6,969 nt of DNA from assembly GCF_947254915.1 (NCBI RefSeq), contig NZ_CAMYEZ010000115.1:1-6969 (forward strand), in the 5' to 3' direction. The notes beneath the pieces are model-generated. The model ran no database searches and was not told the origin of the DNA. It worked only from the letters and a program-made list of their open reading frames with translations. Positions 1 to 6,129 of this stretch are shown one piece after another; position 1 is the first letter of the stretch; every line of letters starts with the position of its first letter. The stretch is from an uncultured Porphyromonas sp. (GTDB lineage Bacteria; Bacteroidota; Bacteroidia; Bacteroidales; Porphyromonadaceae). The translations under genes and the position numbers were made by a program.

Positions 1-121
1 ACCTTTGACACAACGGACGCACGGATCGTGCGTCCCTACAAAGGGTTACTCGTCCGGCTTTGAGACGATGGACCAGACGGTGACCGCACACTGCGTTGCG
101 GGCGAAGCTACACGCGATTAG
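1..121. repeat. Dispersed intergenic repeat downstream of gene A
   Basis: This spacer follows the stop of gene A and carries a copy of the repeat family seen again at 5857-6058. Bases 13-72 match 5999-6058 in the same orientation at 57 of 60 positions. Bases 1-44 match the reverse complement of 5931-5974 at 42 of 44. At 15-35 there is a perfect hairpin with 9-bp arms (GGACGCACG and CGTGCGTCC) around GAT. Read along the transcript of gene A, the hairpin lies about 90 bases past the stop and is not followed by a U tract, so it is not a classical intrinsic terminator, although it could still protect or process the 3' end. Bases 73-121 resemble the sequence just past gene D only in short patches. 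No gene is visible here. Confidence 0.85.
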
Positions 122-1990
122 TTATTGTAGCTTGTCTCGGAAGGGGCGCACCGCGTAGCGATTCGACTGACTGACGTAGAGAAAGTCCGCGTACGTGTCG
201 CTGAAGCTCACGAAGCAGGCATCGCTACTGCTGCCCTCCGTGGCAGACCAGTAGTACCCAAAGGAACCACTCTCGTTTAAAGAGCCCGAACCATTCTGGT
301 TGTAGCTCCACCCAGTTGCAGGCAGGTAAATCGTCTTAACATACTTGCTTACCTTAGGGTTAGCAAAATAATCCTTATTAAGCTGATCTATCGTCAGATT
401 ATCCTTGACGGTGACAGACTCGATCTTTAGCACCTTCTGCCCAGCGATAGGACCATCTACATAAGAGTATCGCCAGGCGGAGCGATAGATATCGTTGTCC
501 TTATAGCGGATCATATAGGTAGCATGATCTGCACTAACTTGCTTAACATCCTGATAGCAATCCATCTTTTTTGTCTGACCTGGGATCTGAACCGTTAGAG
601 AGACCTCCCTCTTAGTTTCGTCTCGGTCAAAGTATACATAGGTAATTGGGTTAAAACTTGGAGCATTGTAATAGACAGTTGAGTTACTATTTGAAGCATA
701 GTAATAGACAATTGAGTTACTATTTGAAGCATAGTAGTAGTCAGAACCTAGGATAGCAGTCCACTCGTAGCGAGTAGGCAGGTGATAGTCTTCAGGCATC
801 TGAAGAGCCTTAGCCTCATTCCAAGTGAAATACCCGGAGTGTCCTGCAGCATTAGAGTGCGTGTCAGTAAATTTCTTGCCCGTGATGTCAATGTTGTACT
901 CAGCGACAGCATTGAGGAGGTTAATGCCTTTGAGGTTAACTGTAGGATCTGCCGTTACTGTACCTAGAGCATCTAGATCCTCGTCGCTGTAGTTGCCGAG
1001 GTCGGCGGCTTCGTTCCAGTCGAGCACCTTGACGACAATCCGCCAAGCGGTAGAGGGATCATCAGGCTTGATAGGCGTAAAGTCATCGCCAGTAGGCTTA
1101 AGGAGGATACGGTAGCAGTGGTTGCGCTGCACGTCAAGCGCCTCTGTCGTAGTGGCATCTTGGAGCTTTACCTGAATTGGCTTGATTGCCTTGCCTTTGT
1201 AGGTTCCTTGGATGGTAAAGGAGGTGGCACCCGTCGTACCGCCCTTGTTGCTGTTCTGATAGCTGTAGATCTTATGGAGGAGTACCTTGCCACCTACGAC
1301 ATCATAGTCGGTTGTCTCCTTGGCGCCTGTCTGATGGACATCGAGCAGTGTGGAGGTGACGATGCGGTTGGCAACGGAGACCGTTGTGAGCTTAAGCCCT
1401 GGCACTTCGTTGATCACGTCAAAGCGAGCAGCGAGACGCTTCAGCTGGATAGCCTGCGAGATGTTGGCCGCTGGGGCTCCCTTTGCGGGGAGATTTACGG
1501 CTACCATCTCCGAGGTCATGACAAACTTAGCGGGATCGGCGGTGCCATTCCCGAGGCTATTCTTCACAATCCACGACTGCACCTCGCTCAGCGGAGTACC
1601 GCTAGTGAGGTTGTAAAGCTTCGACTGTAGCTCGCTCTCAACATTGCCGATGACAAACATCTGGGCTGCTCCTGCGAAGCCAGCATTGACCGAGTAACTT
1701 CCCGCAGCTGTCTTGTGCGCCTGCTTGGCAGCCTGGACGGTCTGCGCTCCGCCTGAGGTGGCGGGAGTGAGGAAGACGCACCAGACGCTATGCTCATCGA
1801 CCGCCTTCTCAAAGTCCTCGGCGGGGACGCTACGTAGCGCATCATTGCCCAGGCTGAAGGCGAGCTGTCCCGCCCCAGCCTCAGGCTCTGCCTCGGTGAT
1901 GAGCTGACTTTCCTTAGAGCAGCTCCCCAAGGCGAGTAGTAGGAGTACCCCCATTAGGGTGGCACTCACGCTGCAAAATGTCTTGTTCAT
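122..1990 (-). CDS. Gene A: fimbrillin-like lipoprotein with C-terminal FISUMP (lectin-like) domain
   Basis: This is a 622-residue predicted surface lipoprotein. A hydrophobic signal peptide ends in LGSC, with Cys24 as the lipid site. Residues about 40-335 look like a Bacteroidetes fimbrillin region: the strand GQLAFSLG, then conserved Arg53, the LAARFDVINEVPG segment, and a closing RNHCYRILLKP and VVKVLDWN. Residues about 350-622 look like a FISUMP domain, with YHLPTRYEW ending at Trp410, YYWSAT around Trp581 and AVRPF near the C-terminus. The likely role is a pilus subunit, perhaps a tip adhesin, whose C-terminal domain binds a ligand; this is inferred from architecture and the ligand is unknown. 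It is the last gene of the probable C-B-A unit, 73 bases after B. The leader is A-rich with no Shine-Dalgarno, as usual in Bacteroidetes. Two oddities stand out: residues 75-218 are encoded by DNA identical to gene B, and an 11-residue tandem repeat enlarges the loop at about 417-443. Alternative label: FISUMP-domain protein of unknown function. Confidence 0.93.
   Translation of the reverse strand: MNKTFCSVSATLMGVLLLLALGSCSKESQLITEAEPEAGAGQLAFSLGNDALRSVPAEDFEKAVDEHSVWCVFLTPATSGGAQTVQAAKQAHKTAAGSYSVNAGFAGAAQMFVIGNVESELQSKLYNLTSGTPLSEVQSWIVKNSLGNGTADPAKFVMTSEMVAVNLPAKGAPAANISQAIQLKRLAARFDVINEVPGLKLTTVSVANRIVTSTLLDVHQTGAKETTDYDVVGGKVLLHKIYSYQNSNKGGTTGATSFTIQGTYKGKAIKPIQVKLQDATTTEALDVQRNHCYRILLKPTGDDFTPIKPDDPSTAWRIVVKVLDWNEAADLGNYSDEDLDALGTVTADPTVNLKGINLLNAVAEYNIDITGKKFTDTHSNAAGHSGYFTWNEAKALQMPEDYHLPTRYEWTAILGSDYYYASNSNSIVYYYASNSNSTVYYNAPSFNPITYVYFDRDETKREVSLTVQIPGQTKKMDCYQDVKQVSADHATYMIRYKDNDIYRSAWRYSYVDGPIAGQKVLKIESVTVKDNLTIDQLNKDYFANPKVSKYVKTIYLPATGWSYNQNGSGSLNESGSFGYYWSATEGSSSDACFVSFSDTYADFLYVSQSNRYAVRPFRDKLQ
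663..740 (-). repeat. In-frame 33-bp tandem repeat in gene A
   Basis: Two full 33-bp units (663-695 and 696-728) differ at only two bases, and a third unit begins at 729-740. The unit is a multiple of three and encodes YYYASNSNS[IT]V, giving an Asn/Ser/Tyr-rich stretch at about residues 417-443. It sits just after the conserved HLPT...EW...ILGS segment of the C-terminal domain, where genes B and D have shorter unrelated loops. Slippage in this repeat would change loop length without a frameshift. Confidence 0.92.
1335..1770 (-). repeat. 436-bp block identical to gene B (copy in A)
   Basis: Read base by base, 1335-1770 is identical to 3256-3691. It covers codons 75-218 of the fimbrillin region, including all synonymous positions. 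Identity stops at G1771 versus C3692 (Leu74 versus Val74) and at A1334 versus C3255 (His219 versus Gln219). Beyond both ends the two genes differ every few to a few tens of bases. Gene C is clearly diverged over the same region. Confidence 0.93.
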
Positions 1991-2063
1991 ATTTATCTTT
2001 CGTTTGTGGTGATCTATATAGTGTTTTGATTTCTCTAGAGAGTGACTCTCTCGGCGCTCCTTG
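1991..2063 (-). promoter_or_regulatory. B-A intergenic leader, paralogous to the C-B spacer
   Basis: This 73-base spacer between the stop of B and the start of A is homologous to 3912-3984. The 33 bases next to each start codon match at 29 of 33 positions and share a GATCTATATAGTG core (plus strand) and an A-rich stretch before the ATG. I see no Shine-Dalgarno sequence and no convincing Bacteroidetes -7 element (TAnnTTTG), so translation probably uses the A-rich leader and transcription reads through from B. The shared core may be simply a relic of duplication or a regulatory site. Confidence 0.55.
2037..2051. other. Palindrome in the B-A spacer
   Basis: AGAGAGT and ACTCTCT form perfect 7-bp arms around one G, directly downstream of the stop of gene B. 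There is no U tract, so a terminator is unlikely. The equivalent sequence in the C-B spacer (about 3958-3974) keeps only a degraded version, and there it overlaps the stop codon of C. It could be a protein-binding site, an RNA processing hairpin or chance. Confidence 0.4.
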
Positions 2064-3911
2064 CTACAGATTGCGGAAGAGTCGCACGGTGCGGCGATAC
2101 TCCACGGGGCTTGAGGTCACGCATGCTCGGTCTTTATCAAACGATACCTCGTTTGCAACATAATCTCCTCCAAAAGAAACTGGAACACGGCTTTTAAACT
2201 TAGAGGCAGACCAGTAGAGCCCACAGTCATTTCGTCCCTGAACAGAACCCCAACCGAAGTCTGGACCAAAGCCTGGCGGAATGTCGTTTACGACAATGCC
2301 TCCTGTCGTAGGGAGGTATCTAGTCTTAACATACTTGCTCACCTTAGGATTAGCGAAGTAATCCTTACTGAGCTGATCTATCGTCAGATTATCCTTGACA
2401 GTGACAGACTCCATCTTTAGTACCTTCTGACCAGCGATAGGACCATCTACATAGGAGTAGCGCCAGGCGGAGCGATAGGTATCGTTGTACCTATAGCGGA
2501 TCATGTAGGTGGCAGACTCAGACTCAACCTGCTTAACATCCTGCAGGCAATGCACCGTTCCTGTCTGACCTGGTATCTGAACCGTTAGAGGAAGATTCTT
2601 CAGAGTTGCATCGTGATTGAAATAAACAAAGCAATCATTCTTTACATCGCTGCACATATCTTGTGCACTGCCTAAGATAGCTATCCACTCCTCTTTAGTA
2701 GGCAAGTGATATCCAGCAGGCATCTTGAGAGCCATAGCGTCATCCCAAGAGAAGTAACCTGAAATGCTCTCTTTGTTTGAGTGAGTCGTGACAAACTGAG
2801 TGCCAGTAGCATCAAGGTTGTACTCAGCAACTGCGTCAAGGAGGTTAACGCCTGATGGGTTGACCGTGGGGTCTATCACATCGCCATGGTTAGCTAGATC
2901 CTCGTCGCTGTAGTTGCCGAGGTCGGCAGCTTCGTTCCAGTCTAGAGCCTTGATGACAATCCGCCAAGCGGTGGTGGGATCATCAGGCTTGATCGGATTA
3001 AAGTCATCGCACGTAGGCTTGAGGAGGATGCGGTAGCAGTGGTTGCGCTTCACTTCAAGAGGTAAAACGTCAGACGCACTCTGGAGCTCTACCTGAATTG
3101 GCTTAATCTCCTTACCATTGTACTTACCCTTGAGGGTAAAGGAGGTAGCACCCGTCGTACCACCCTCGTGGCTGTTCTGATAGCTGTAGATCTTGTGGAG
3201 TAGCACCTTGCCACCTACGACGTCATAGTCGGTTGTCTCCTTGGTACCTGTCTGCTGGACATCGAGCAGTGTGGAGGTGACGATGCGGTTGGCAACGGAG
3301 ACCGTTGTGAGCTTAAGCCCTGGCACTTCGTTGATCACGTCAAAGCGAGCAGCGAGACGCTTCAGCTGGATAGCCTGCGAGATGTTGGCCGCTGGGGCTC
3401 CCTTTGCGGGGAGATTTACGGCTACCATCTCCGAGGTCATGACAAACTTAGCGGGATCGGCGGTGCCATTCCCGAGGCTATTCTTCACAATCCACGACTG
3501 CACCTCGCTCAGCGGAGTACCGCTAGTGAGGTTGTAAAGCTTCGACTGTAGCTCGCTCTCAACATTGCCGATGACAAACATCTGGGCTGCTCCTGCGAAG
3601 CCAGCATTGACCGAGTAACTTCCCGCAGCTGTCTTGTGCGCCTGCTTGGCAGCCTGGACGGTCTGCGCTCCGCCTGAGGTGGCGGGAGTGACGAAGACGC
3701 ACCAGACGCTATGCTCATCAACCGCCTTCTCATACGCCTCGGCGGGGACGCTACGCAGCGCATCATTGTCGAGGCTGAAGGCGATCTGACCCGCACCAGC
3801 CTCGGGCTGTACCTCTGGAGTGAGCTGGCTTTCCTTAGAGCAGCTCCCCAAGGCGAGTAGCAGGAGTACCCCCATGAGGGTGGCACTCGCTATACAATAT
3901 ATCTTGTTCAT
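2064..3911 (-). CDS. Gene B: fimbrillin-like lipoprotein with C-terminal FISUMP (lectin-like) domain
   Basis: This is a 615-residue paralogue of A. The start at 3911 (MNKIYC) is preferred because it gives a signal peptide aligned with A and C and ending in LGSC (Cys24). The frame is open further up to 4013, but those 34 residues would overlap C and precede the signal peptide. The fimbrillin region spans about 40-335 with Arg53 in ALRSVPAE. The FISUMP domain follows, with GYHLPTKEEW ending at Trp409, LYWSAS at Trp567 and TVRLF at the C-terminus. The N-terminal half is nearly that of A, with codons 75-218 identical. The C-terminal domain has its own loops: a cysteine-containing loop after ILGS (CSDVKNDC) and a long distinct segment around the WSAS motif. 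This pattern suggests a constant assembly domain carrying a variable binding domain. It is the middle gene of the C-B-A unit, with a 55-base gap from C and a 73-base gap to A. Surface location and adhesion are inferred from family resemblance. Confidence 0.93.
   Translation of the reverse strand: MNKIYCIASATLMGVLLLLALGSCSKESQLTPEVQPEAGAGQIAFSLDNDALRSVPAEAYEKAVDEHSVWCVFVTPATSGGAQTVQAAKQAHKTAAGSYSVNAGFAGAAQMFVIGNVESELQSKLYNLTSGTPLSEVQSWIVKNSLGNGTADPAKFVMTSEMVAVNLPAKGAPAANISQAIQLKRLAARFDVINEVPGLKLTTVSVANRIVTSTLLDVQQTGTKETTDYDVVGGKVLLHKIYSYQNSHEGGTTGATSFTLKGKYNGKEIKPIQVELQSASDVLPLEVKRNHCYRILLKPTCDDFNPIKPDDPTTAWRIVIKALDWNEAADLGNYSDEDLANHGDVIDPTVNPSGVNLLDAVAEYNLDATGTQFVTTHSNKESISGYFSWDDAMALKMPAGYHLPTKEEWIAILGSAQDMCSDVKNDCFVYFNHDATLKNLPLTVQIPGQTGTVHCLQDVKQVESESATYMIRYRYNDTYRSAWRYSYVDGPIAGQKVLKMESVTVKDNLTIDQLSKDYFANPKVSKYVKTRYLPTTGGIVVNDIPPGFGPDFGWGSVQGRNDCGLYWSASKFKSRVPVSFGGDYVANEVSFDKDRACVTSSPVEYRRTVRLFRNL
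3256..3691 (-). repeat. 436-bp block identical to gene A (copy in B)
   Basis: This is the partner of 1335-1770, with no difference over 436 bases. The two copies are direct repeats 1921 bp apart, in register in both reading frames. A single crossover between them would remove one gene length and leave a hybrid with the N-terminus of B and the C-terminal domain of A. Confidence 0.93.
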
Positions 3912-3966
3912 ACCTATCTTTTGTTTGTTGTGATCTATATAGTGCCTTGCCTCCTCAAGAGAGCGA
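3912..3966 (-). promoter_or_regulatory. C-B intergenic leader
   Basis: This 55-base spacer has the same GATCTATATAGTG core and A-rich run before the ATG as the leader of gene A. No Shine-Dalgarno sequence or clear promoter is visible. If the stop of C were at the aligned position used by B (3985-3987), the spacer would be exactly 73 bases, the same as B-A. The genes were therefore duplicated together with their spacers. Confidence 0.55.
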
Positions 3967-5802
3967 CTATCTCTGCGTCCCTTGCCACGAGTTGTGGAAG
4001 GGTCTGACGACACAGACTCGCAGATTACGGTTGTTAGATATCCAACCTAGGGTATCGCGAACGTGTGGAGAATGGGAAACAGACACCCAATAGACCTGGT
4101 AGTCATCAAATTTCGTAGCAGTCCAATAGCCTATAACACCACGACTAGCATACTTATCTAGAGAAATCGTTTCAGGGGTACAAATAGGCAGGTAGATTGT
4201 CTTGAGATACCGCTTAACCTCAGGCATCTCAAAGAACTCTTTGTTGAGATCCTCTACCGTAAGACCTGCTTTGACAGGCACCACTTCAATCTTAAACATG
4301 GGTCTTTTTTCCTCTCCAGGAAAAGTGGCTTCGTTAAAAGCATAGCGCCAAGCGGAGCGGTAGGTATCGTTGTCCTTATAGCGAATCATATAGGTAGCGT
4401 ACTCGCCCTTTTCCATAATATTCTTGACATCCTGCTTGCAGATGATCGTCCCTGACTGTCCTGGGATTTGGACCGTTAGAGAGATGTCCTTCTTAATGTA
4501 TCTCTTGCTAGGGTTAATACATTTATTCGATTTCGTAGCCCCAATGATAGAGAGCCACTCATTAGCTGTAGGCATGTGGTACCCCTCAGGCATCTTGAGT
4601 GCCATAGCATCTGGCCAATGGAAGCGTCCTGAGACCCCCAAAGCGTTGGAATGGGTCGTGACAAACTTCGTACCCGAGGTATCAAGGTTGTACTCAGCGA
4701 CTGCGTCAAGGAGGTTAACGCCTAAGGGGTTGACGAATTGGCGTATATCTTTATTCCCCCCGCCTAGAGTAATGAGCTCCTCGTCACTGTAGTTGGCAAG
4801 GTCAACAACTTTGCTCCAGTCAATCGCCTTGACGACAATCCGCCATGCAGTCTTGGGCTCTTCGTCTGGACTGATTGGCTTATCGTTACTGTTGGATGGC
4901 TTGATGAGGATACGGTAGCAGTAGTTGCGCTTCACCTCAAAGGGGCGTGCCCCAGGGGTCTTCTTGATCAGTTCTAACTTGATAGGATTGATCTCCTTGC
5001 CATTGTACTTACCTCTGAGCGTAAAGGTCGTGGCGCTAGCCAAGCCCCCCTCGTTGCTGTTCTGATAACTGTATATCTTATGCTGTAGCACCTTGCCACC
5101 CTCCACCATATACTCCGTGGAGGCGGAGGCTTTGGCTCTAGTCTCATGCATATCTAGTAGTGTGGAGGTGACGATGCGGTTGGCGACAGTGACCGTCGTG
5201 AGCGTAAGCCCTGGCACTTCGTTGATTACGTCAAAGCGAGCAGCGAGACGCTTCAACTGAATAGGCTGCAAGGGACTTGTCGCTGGCATCCCTCTCGCAG
5301 GTAGCGTCACCTCCACTATATCTGAAGTCATGACAAAGTGGTCAGGCTCTGTAGAGCCACTACCCAGACCACTCTTGACGAGCAAGCGCTGCACCTCGTC
5401 CAGTGGCGTACCACTAGTCAGACGGTAAAACTGATTCTGTAGCTCTGGCTCAACGTTGCCGATGACAAACATCTGGGCTGAGCCCGAGAAGCCCGCTATG
5501 ACCGAATAGTTGCTTCCCGAGCTACTCTGGTGTGCCTGCTTGGCTACTCTAAAAGTCAAAGCCCCTGAGCCACTCCTTGTGAAGAAGATACACCAAACCC
5601 TATCTGGATCTACCGCTTTCTCAAACGCCTCGGCGGGGACGCTACGCAACGCATCATTGCCCAGGCTGAAAGCGAGCTGTCCCGCACCAGCCTCGGGCTG
5701 TGCCTCAGAGGTCAGTTGAGTCTCTCTGGAGCAGCTCCCCAAGGTGAGTAGTAGGAGCACCCCCATGAGGGTGGCACCCGCTATGCGATATATCTTGTTC
5801 AT
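3967..5802 (-). CDS. Gene C: diverged fimbrillin-like lipoprotein with C-terminal FISUMP (lectin-like) domain
   Basis: This is a 611-residue paralogue with the same plan: signal peptide to LGSC (Cys24), conserved GAGQLAFSLGNDALRSVPAE around Arg53, LAARFDVINEVPG, RNYCYRILIKP, VVKAIDWS, then a FISUMP domain with GYHMPTANEW ending at Trp416, GYWTAT at Trp560 and VVRPF near the end. Outside these anchors it is clearly more diverged from A and B than they are from each other. It ends in NSWQGTQR: aligned with B, the stop TAG has become TGG (3985-3987), adding six residues before the next TAG. It starts 54 bases after the repeat array at 5857-6039 and has a leader unlike that of A and B, which fits the first gene of a C-B-A operon. 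I see no clear -33/-7 promoter in the leader, which is A-rich in front of the ATG. Its role is inferred to be a surface or pilus adhesin. Confidence 0.93.
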   Translation of the reverse strand: MNKIYRIAGATLMGVLLLLTLGSCSRETQLTSEAQPEAGAGQLAFSLGNDALRSVPAEAFEKAVDPDRVWCIFFTRSGSGALTFRVAKQAHQSSSGSNYSVIAGFSGSAQMFVIGNVEPELQNQFYRLTSGTPLDEVQRLLVKSGLGSGSTEPDHFVMTSDIVEVTLPARGMPATSPLQPIQLKRLAARFDVINEVPGLTLTTVTVANRIVTSTLLDMHETRAKASASTEYMVEGGKVLQHKIYSYQNSNEGGLASATTFTLRGKYNGKEINPIKLELIKKTPGARPFEVKRNYCYRILIKPSNSNDKPISPDEEPKTAWRIVVKAIDWSKVVDLANYSDEELITLGGGNKDIRQFVNPLGVNLLDAVAEYNLDTSGTKFVTTHSNALGVSGRFHWPDAMALKMPEGYHMPTANEWLSIIGATKSNKCINPSKRYIKKDISLTVQIPGQSGTIICKQDVKNIMEKGEYATYMIRYKDNDTYRSAWRYAFNEATFPGEEKRPMFKIEVVPVKAGLTVEDLNKEFFEMPEVKRYLKTIYLPICTPETISLDKYASRGVIGYWTATKFDDYQVYWVSVSHSPHVRDTLGWISNNRNLRVCVVRPFHNSWQGTQR

Positions 5803-5856
5803 ATTATTGTCATTGTTATTAGAGTGTTTGTATCTAGAAGACTCCGCAAGTTCCTT

Positions 5857-5962
5857 ACGAGTAACGAGGTGTAGGGACGCTCGGTCGATACGTGTAACCC
5901 GCTGTAGGGACGCTCAATGAGACGTGTAGTCCTTTGTAGGGACGCACGATCTGTGCGTCCGT
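5857..5962 (+). repeat. Three tandem ~32-33-bp GTAGGGACGC units
   Basis: Units begin at 5857, 5890 and 5922, so the periods are 33 and 32 bases. Each starts ACG[AT]GTA and contains TGTAGGGACGC about 13 bases in (GTAGGGACGC at 5871, 5904 and 5936). The third unit is the best preserved and includes an imperfect palindrome at 5940-5960 (arms GGACGCAC and GTGCGTCC). The spacers between conserved parts are not unique sequences as in CRISPR, and no cas gene is present. This looks like a dispersed intergenic repeat that has been locally multiplied. Confidence 0.8.
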
Positions 5963-6030
5963 TGTATCAAAGGTTACATCGTCACGGCTTTAACGGGGAC
6001 GGACGCACGGATCGTGCGTCCCTACAAAGG
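5931..6030. repeat. 32-bp inverted repeat with 36-base loop between D and C
   Basis: Bases 5931-5962 and 5999-6030 are reverse complements at 31 of 32 positions, with weaker pairing about ten bases further out (seven of ten). Each arm is itself palindromic, so the RNA could form either one long stem or two short hairpins. The outer ends are bounded by ACGAGTAAC (5857-5865) and its complement GTTACTCGT (6031-6039). In the D-to-C transcript direction there is no U tract after the stem, so if it limits readthrough from D to C it is not a standard intrinsic terminator. Confidence 0.85.
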
Positions 6031-6058
6031 GTTACTCGTCCAGCTTTGATCCGATGGA
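5999..6058. repeat. Direct copy of the 13-72 repeat, downstream of gene D
   Basis: This segment matches 13-72 at 57 of 60 positions in the same orientation and contains the same perfect hairpin at 6001-6021. It lies past the stop of gene D as 13-72 lies past the stop of gene A. The two copies bracket genes C, B and A as direct repeats 5986 bp apart. Confidence 0.88.
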
Positions 6059-6129
6059 CGCACGAGTCGTGACTGAGACGCTGTTGTGGCGGGCGGAGCT
6101 TTGGAGTGATCCGCTTAGAGTTGAAAGCT

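Larger units (their letters stand above)
5803..6129. other. 327-base repeat-filled intergenic region between D and C
   Basis: No plausible gene lies here. Bases 5803-5856 are the leader of gene C. Bases 5857-6058 are filled by the GTAGGGACGC repeat family: three forward units, one inverted unit and a degenerate tail copy. Bases 5971-5996 are a worn copy of the GTTACTCGTC-CGGCTTTGA segment seen at 45-63. The stretch 6059-6129, just past the stop of gene D, has no strong structure, and only patches such as GCGGGCG-AGCT recall 73-121 after gene A. Confidence 0.75.

Noticed and set aside
1..44. Intrinsic terminator of gene A
   Set aside because: The hairpin at 15-35 is strong, but no U tract follows it in the direction of transcription, so it is listed as a repeat only.
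122..300. C-terminal variable regions as targets of a diversity-generating retroelement
   Set aside because: The lectin-like fold and Tyr/Asn/Ser-rich loops invite the idea, but there is no reverse transcriptase or template repeat in the window. Differences between paralogues include insertions and whole-segment replacement rather than substitutions confined to adenine positions of a fixed-length repeat.
1118..1630. A 170-codon open frame on the plus strand opposite gene A
   Set aside because: It lies wholly antisense to the conserved fimbrillin region. The matching plus-strand stretch in B is open for only 98 codons from 3241 despite near-identical DNA, and there is no recognisable protein family or leader.
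3912..4013. Upstream start for gene B at 4013 adding 34 residues
   Set aside because: It would overlap the end of C and place a charged segment before the signal peptide. The ATG at 3911 aligns exactly with the starts of A and C.
5857..5962. Possible CRISPR array
   Set aside because: The units abut one another with a 32-33-base period and no unique spacers, unit similarity decays along the array, and no cas genes are seen.
5931..6030. Invertible promoter flanked by inverted repeats, as in Bacteroides phase-variable loci
   Set aside because: The segment between the arms is only 36 bases and contains no recognisable -33/-7 promoter in either direction, and no invertase gene is nearby.
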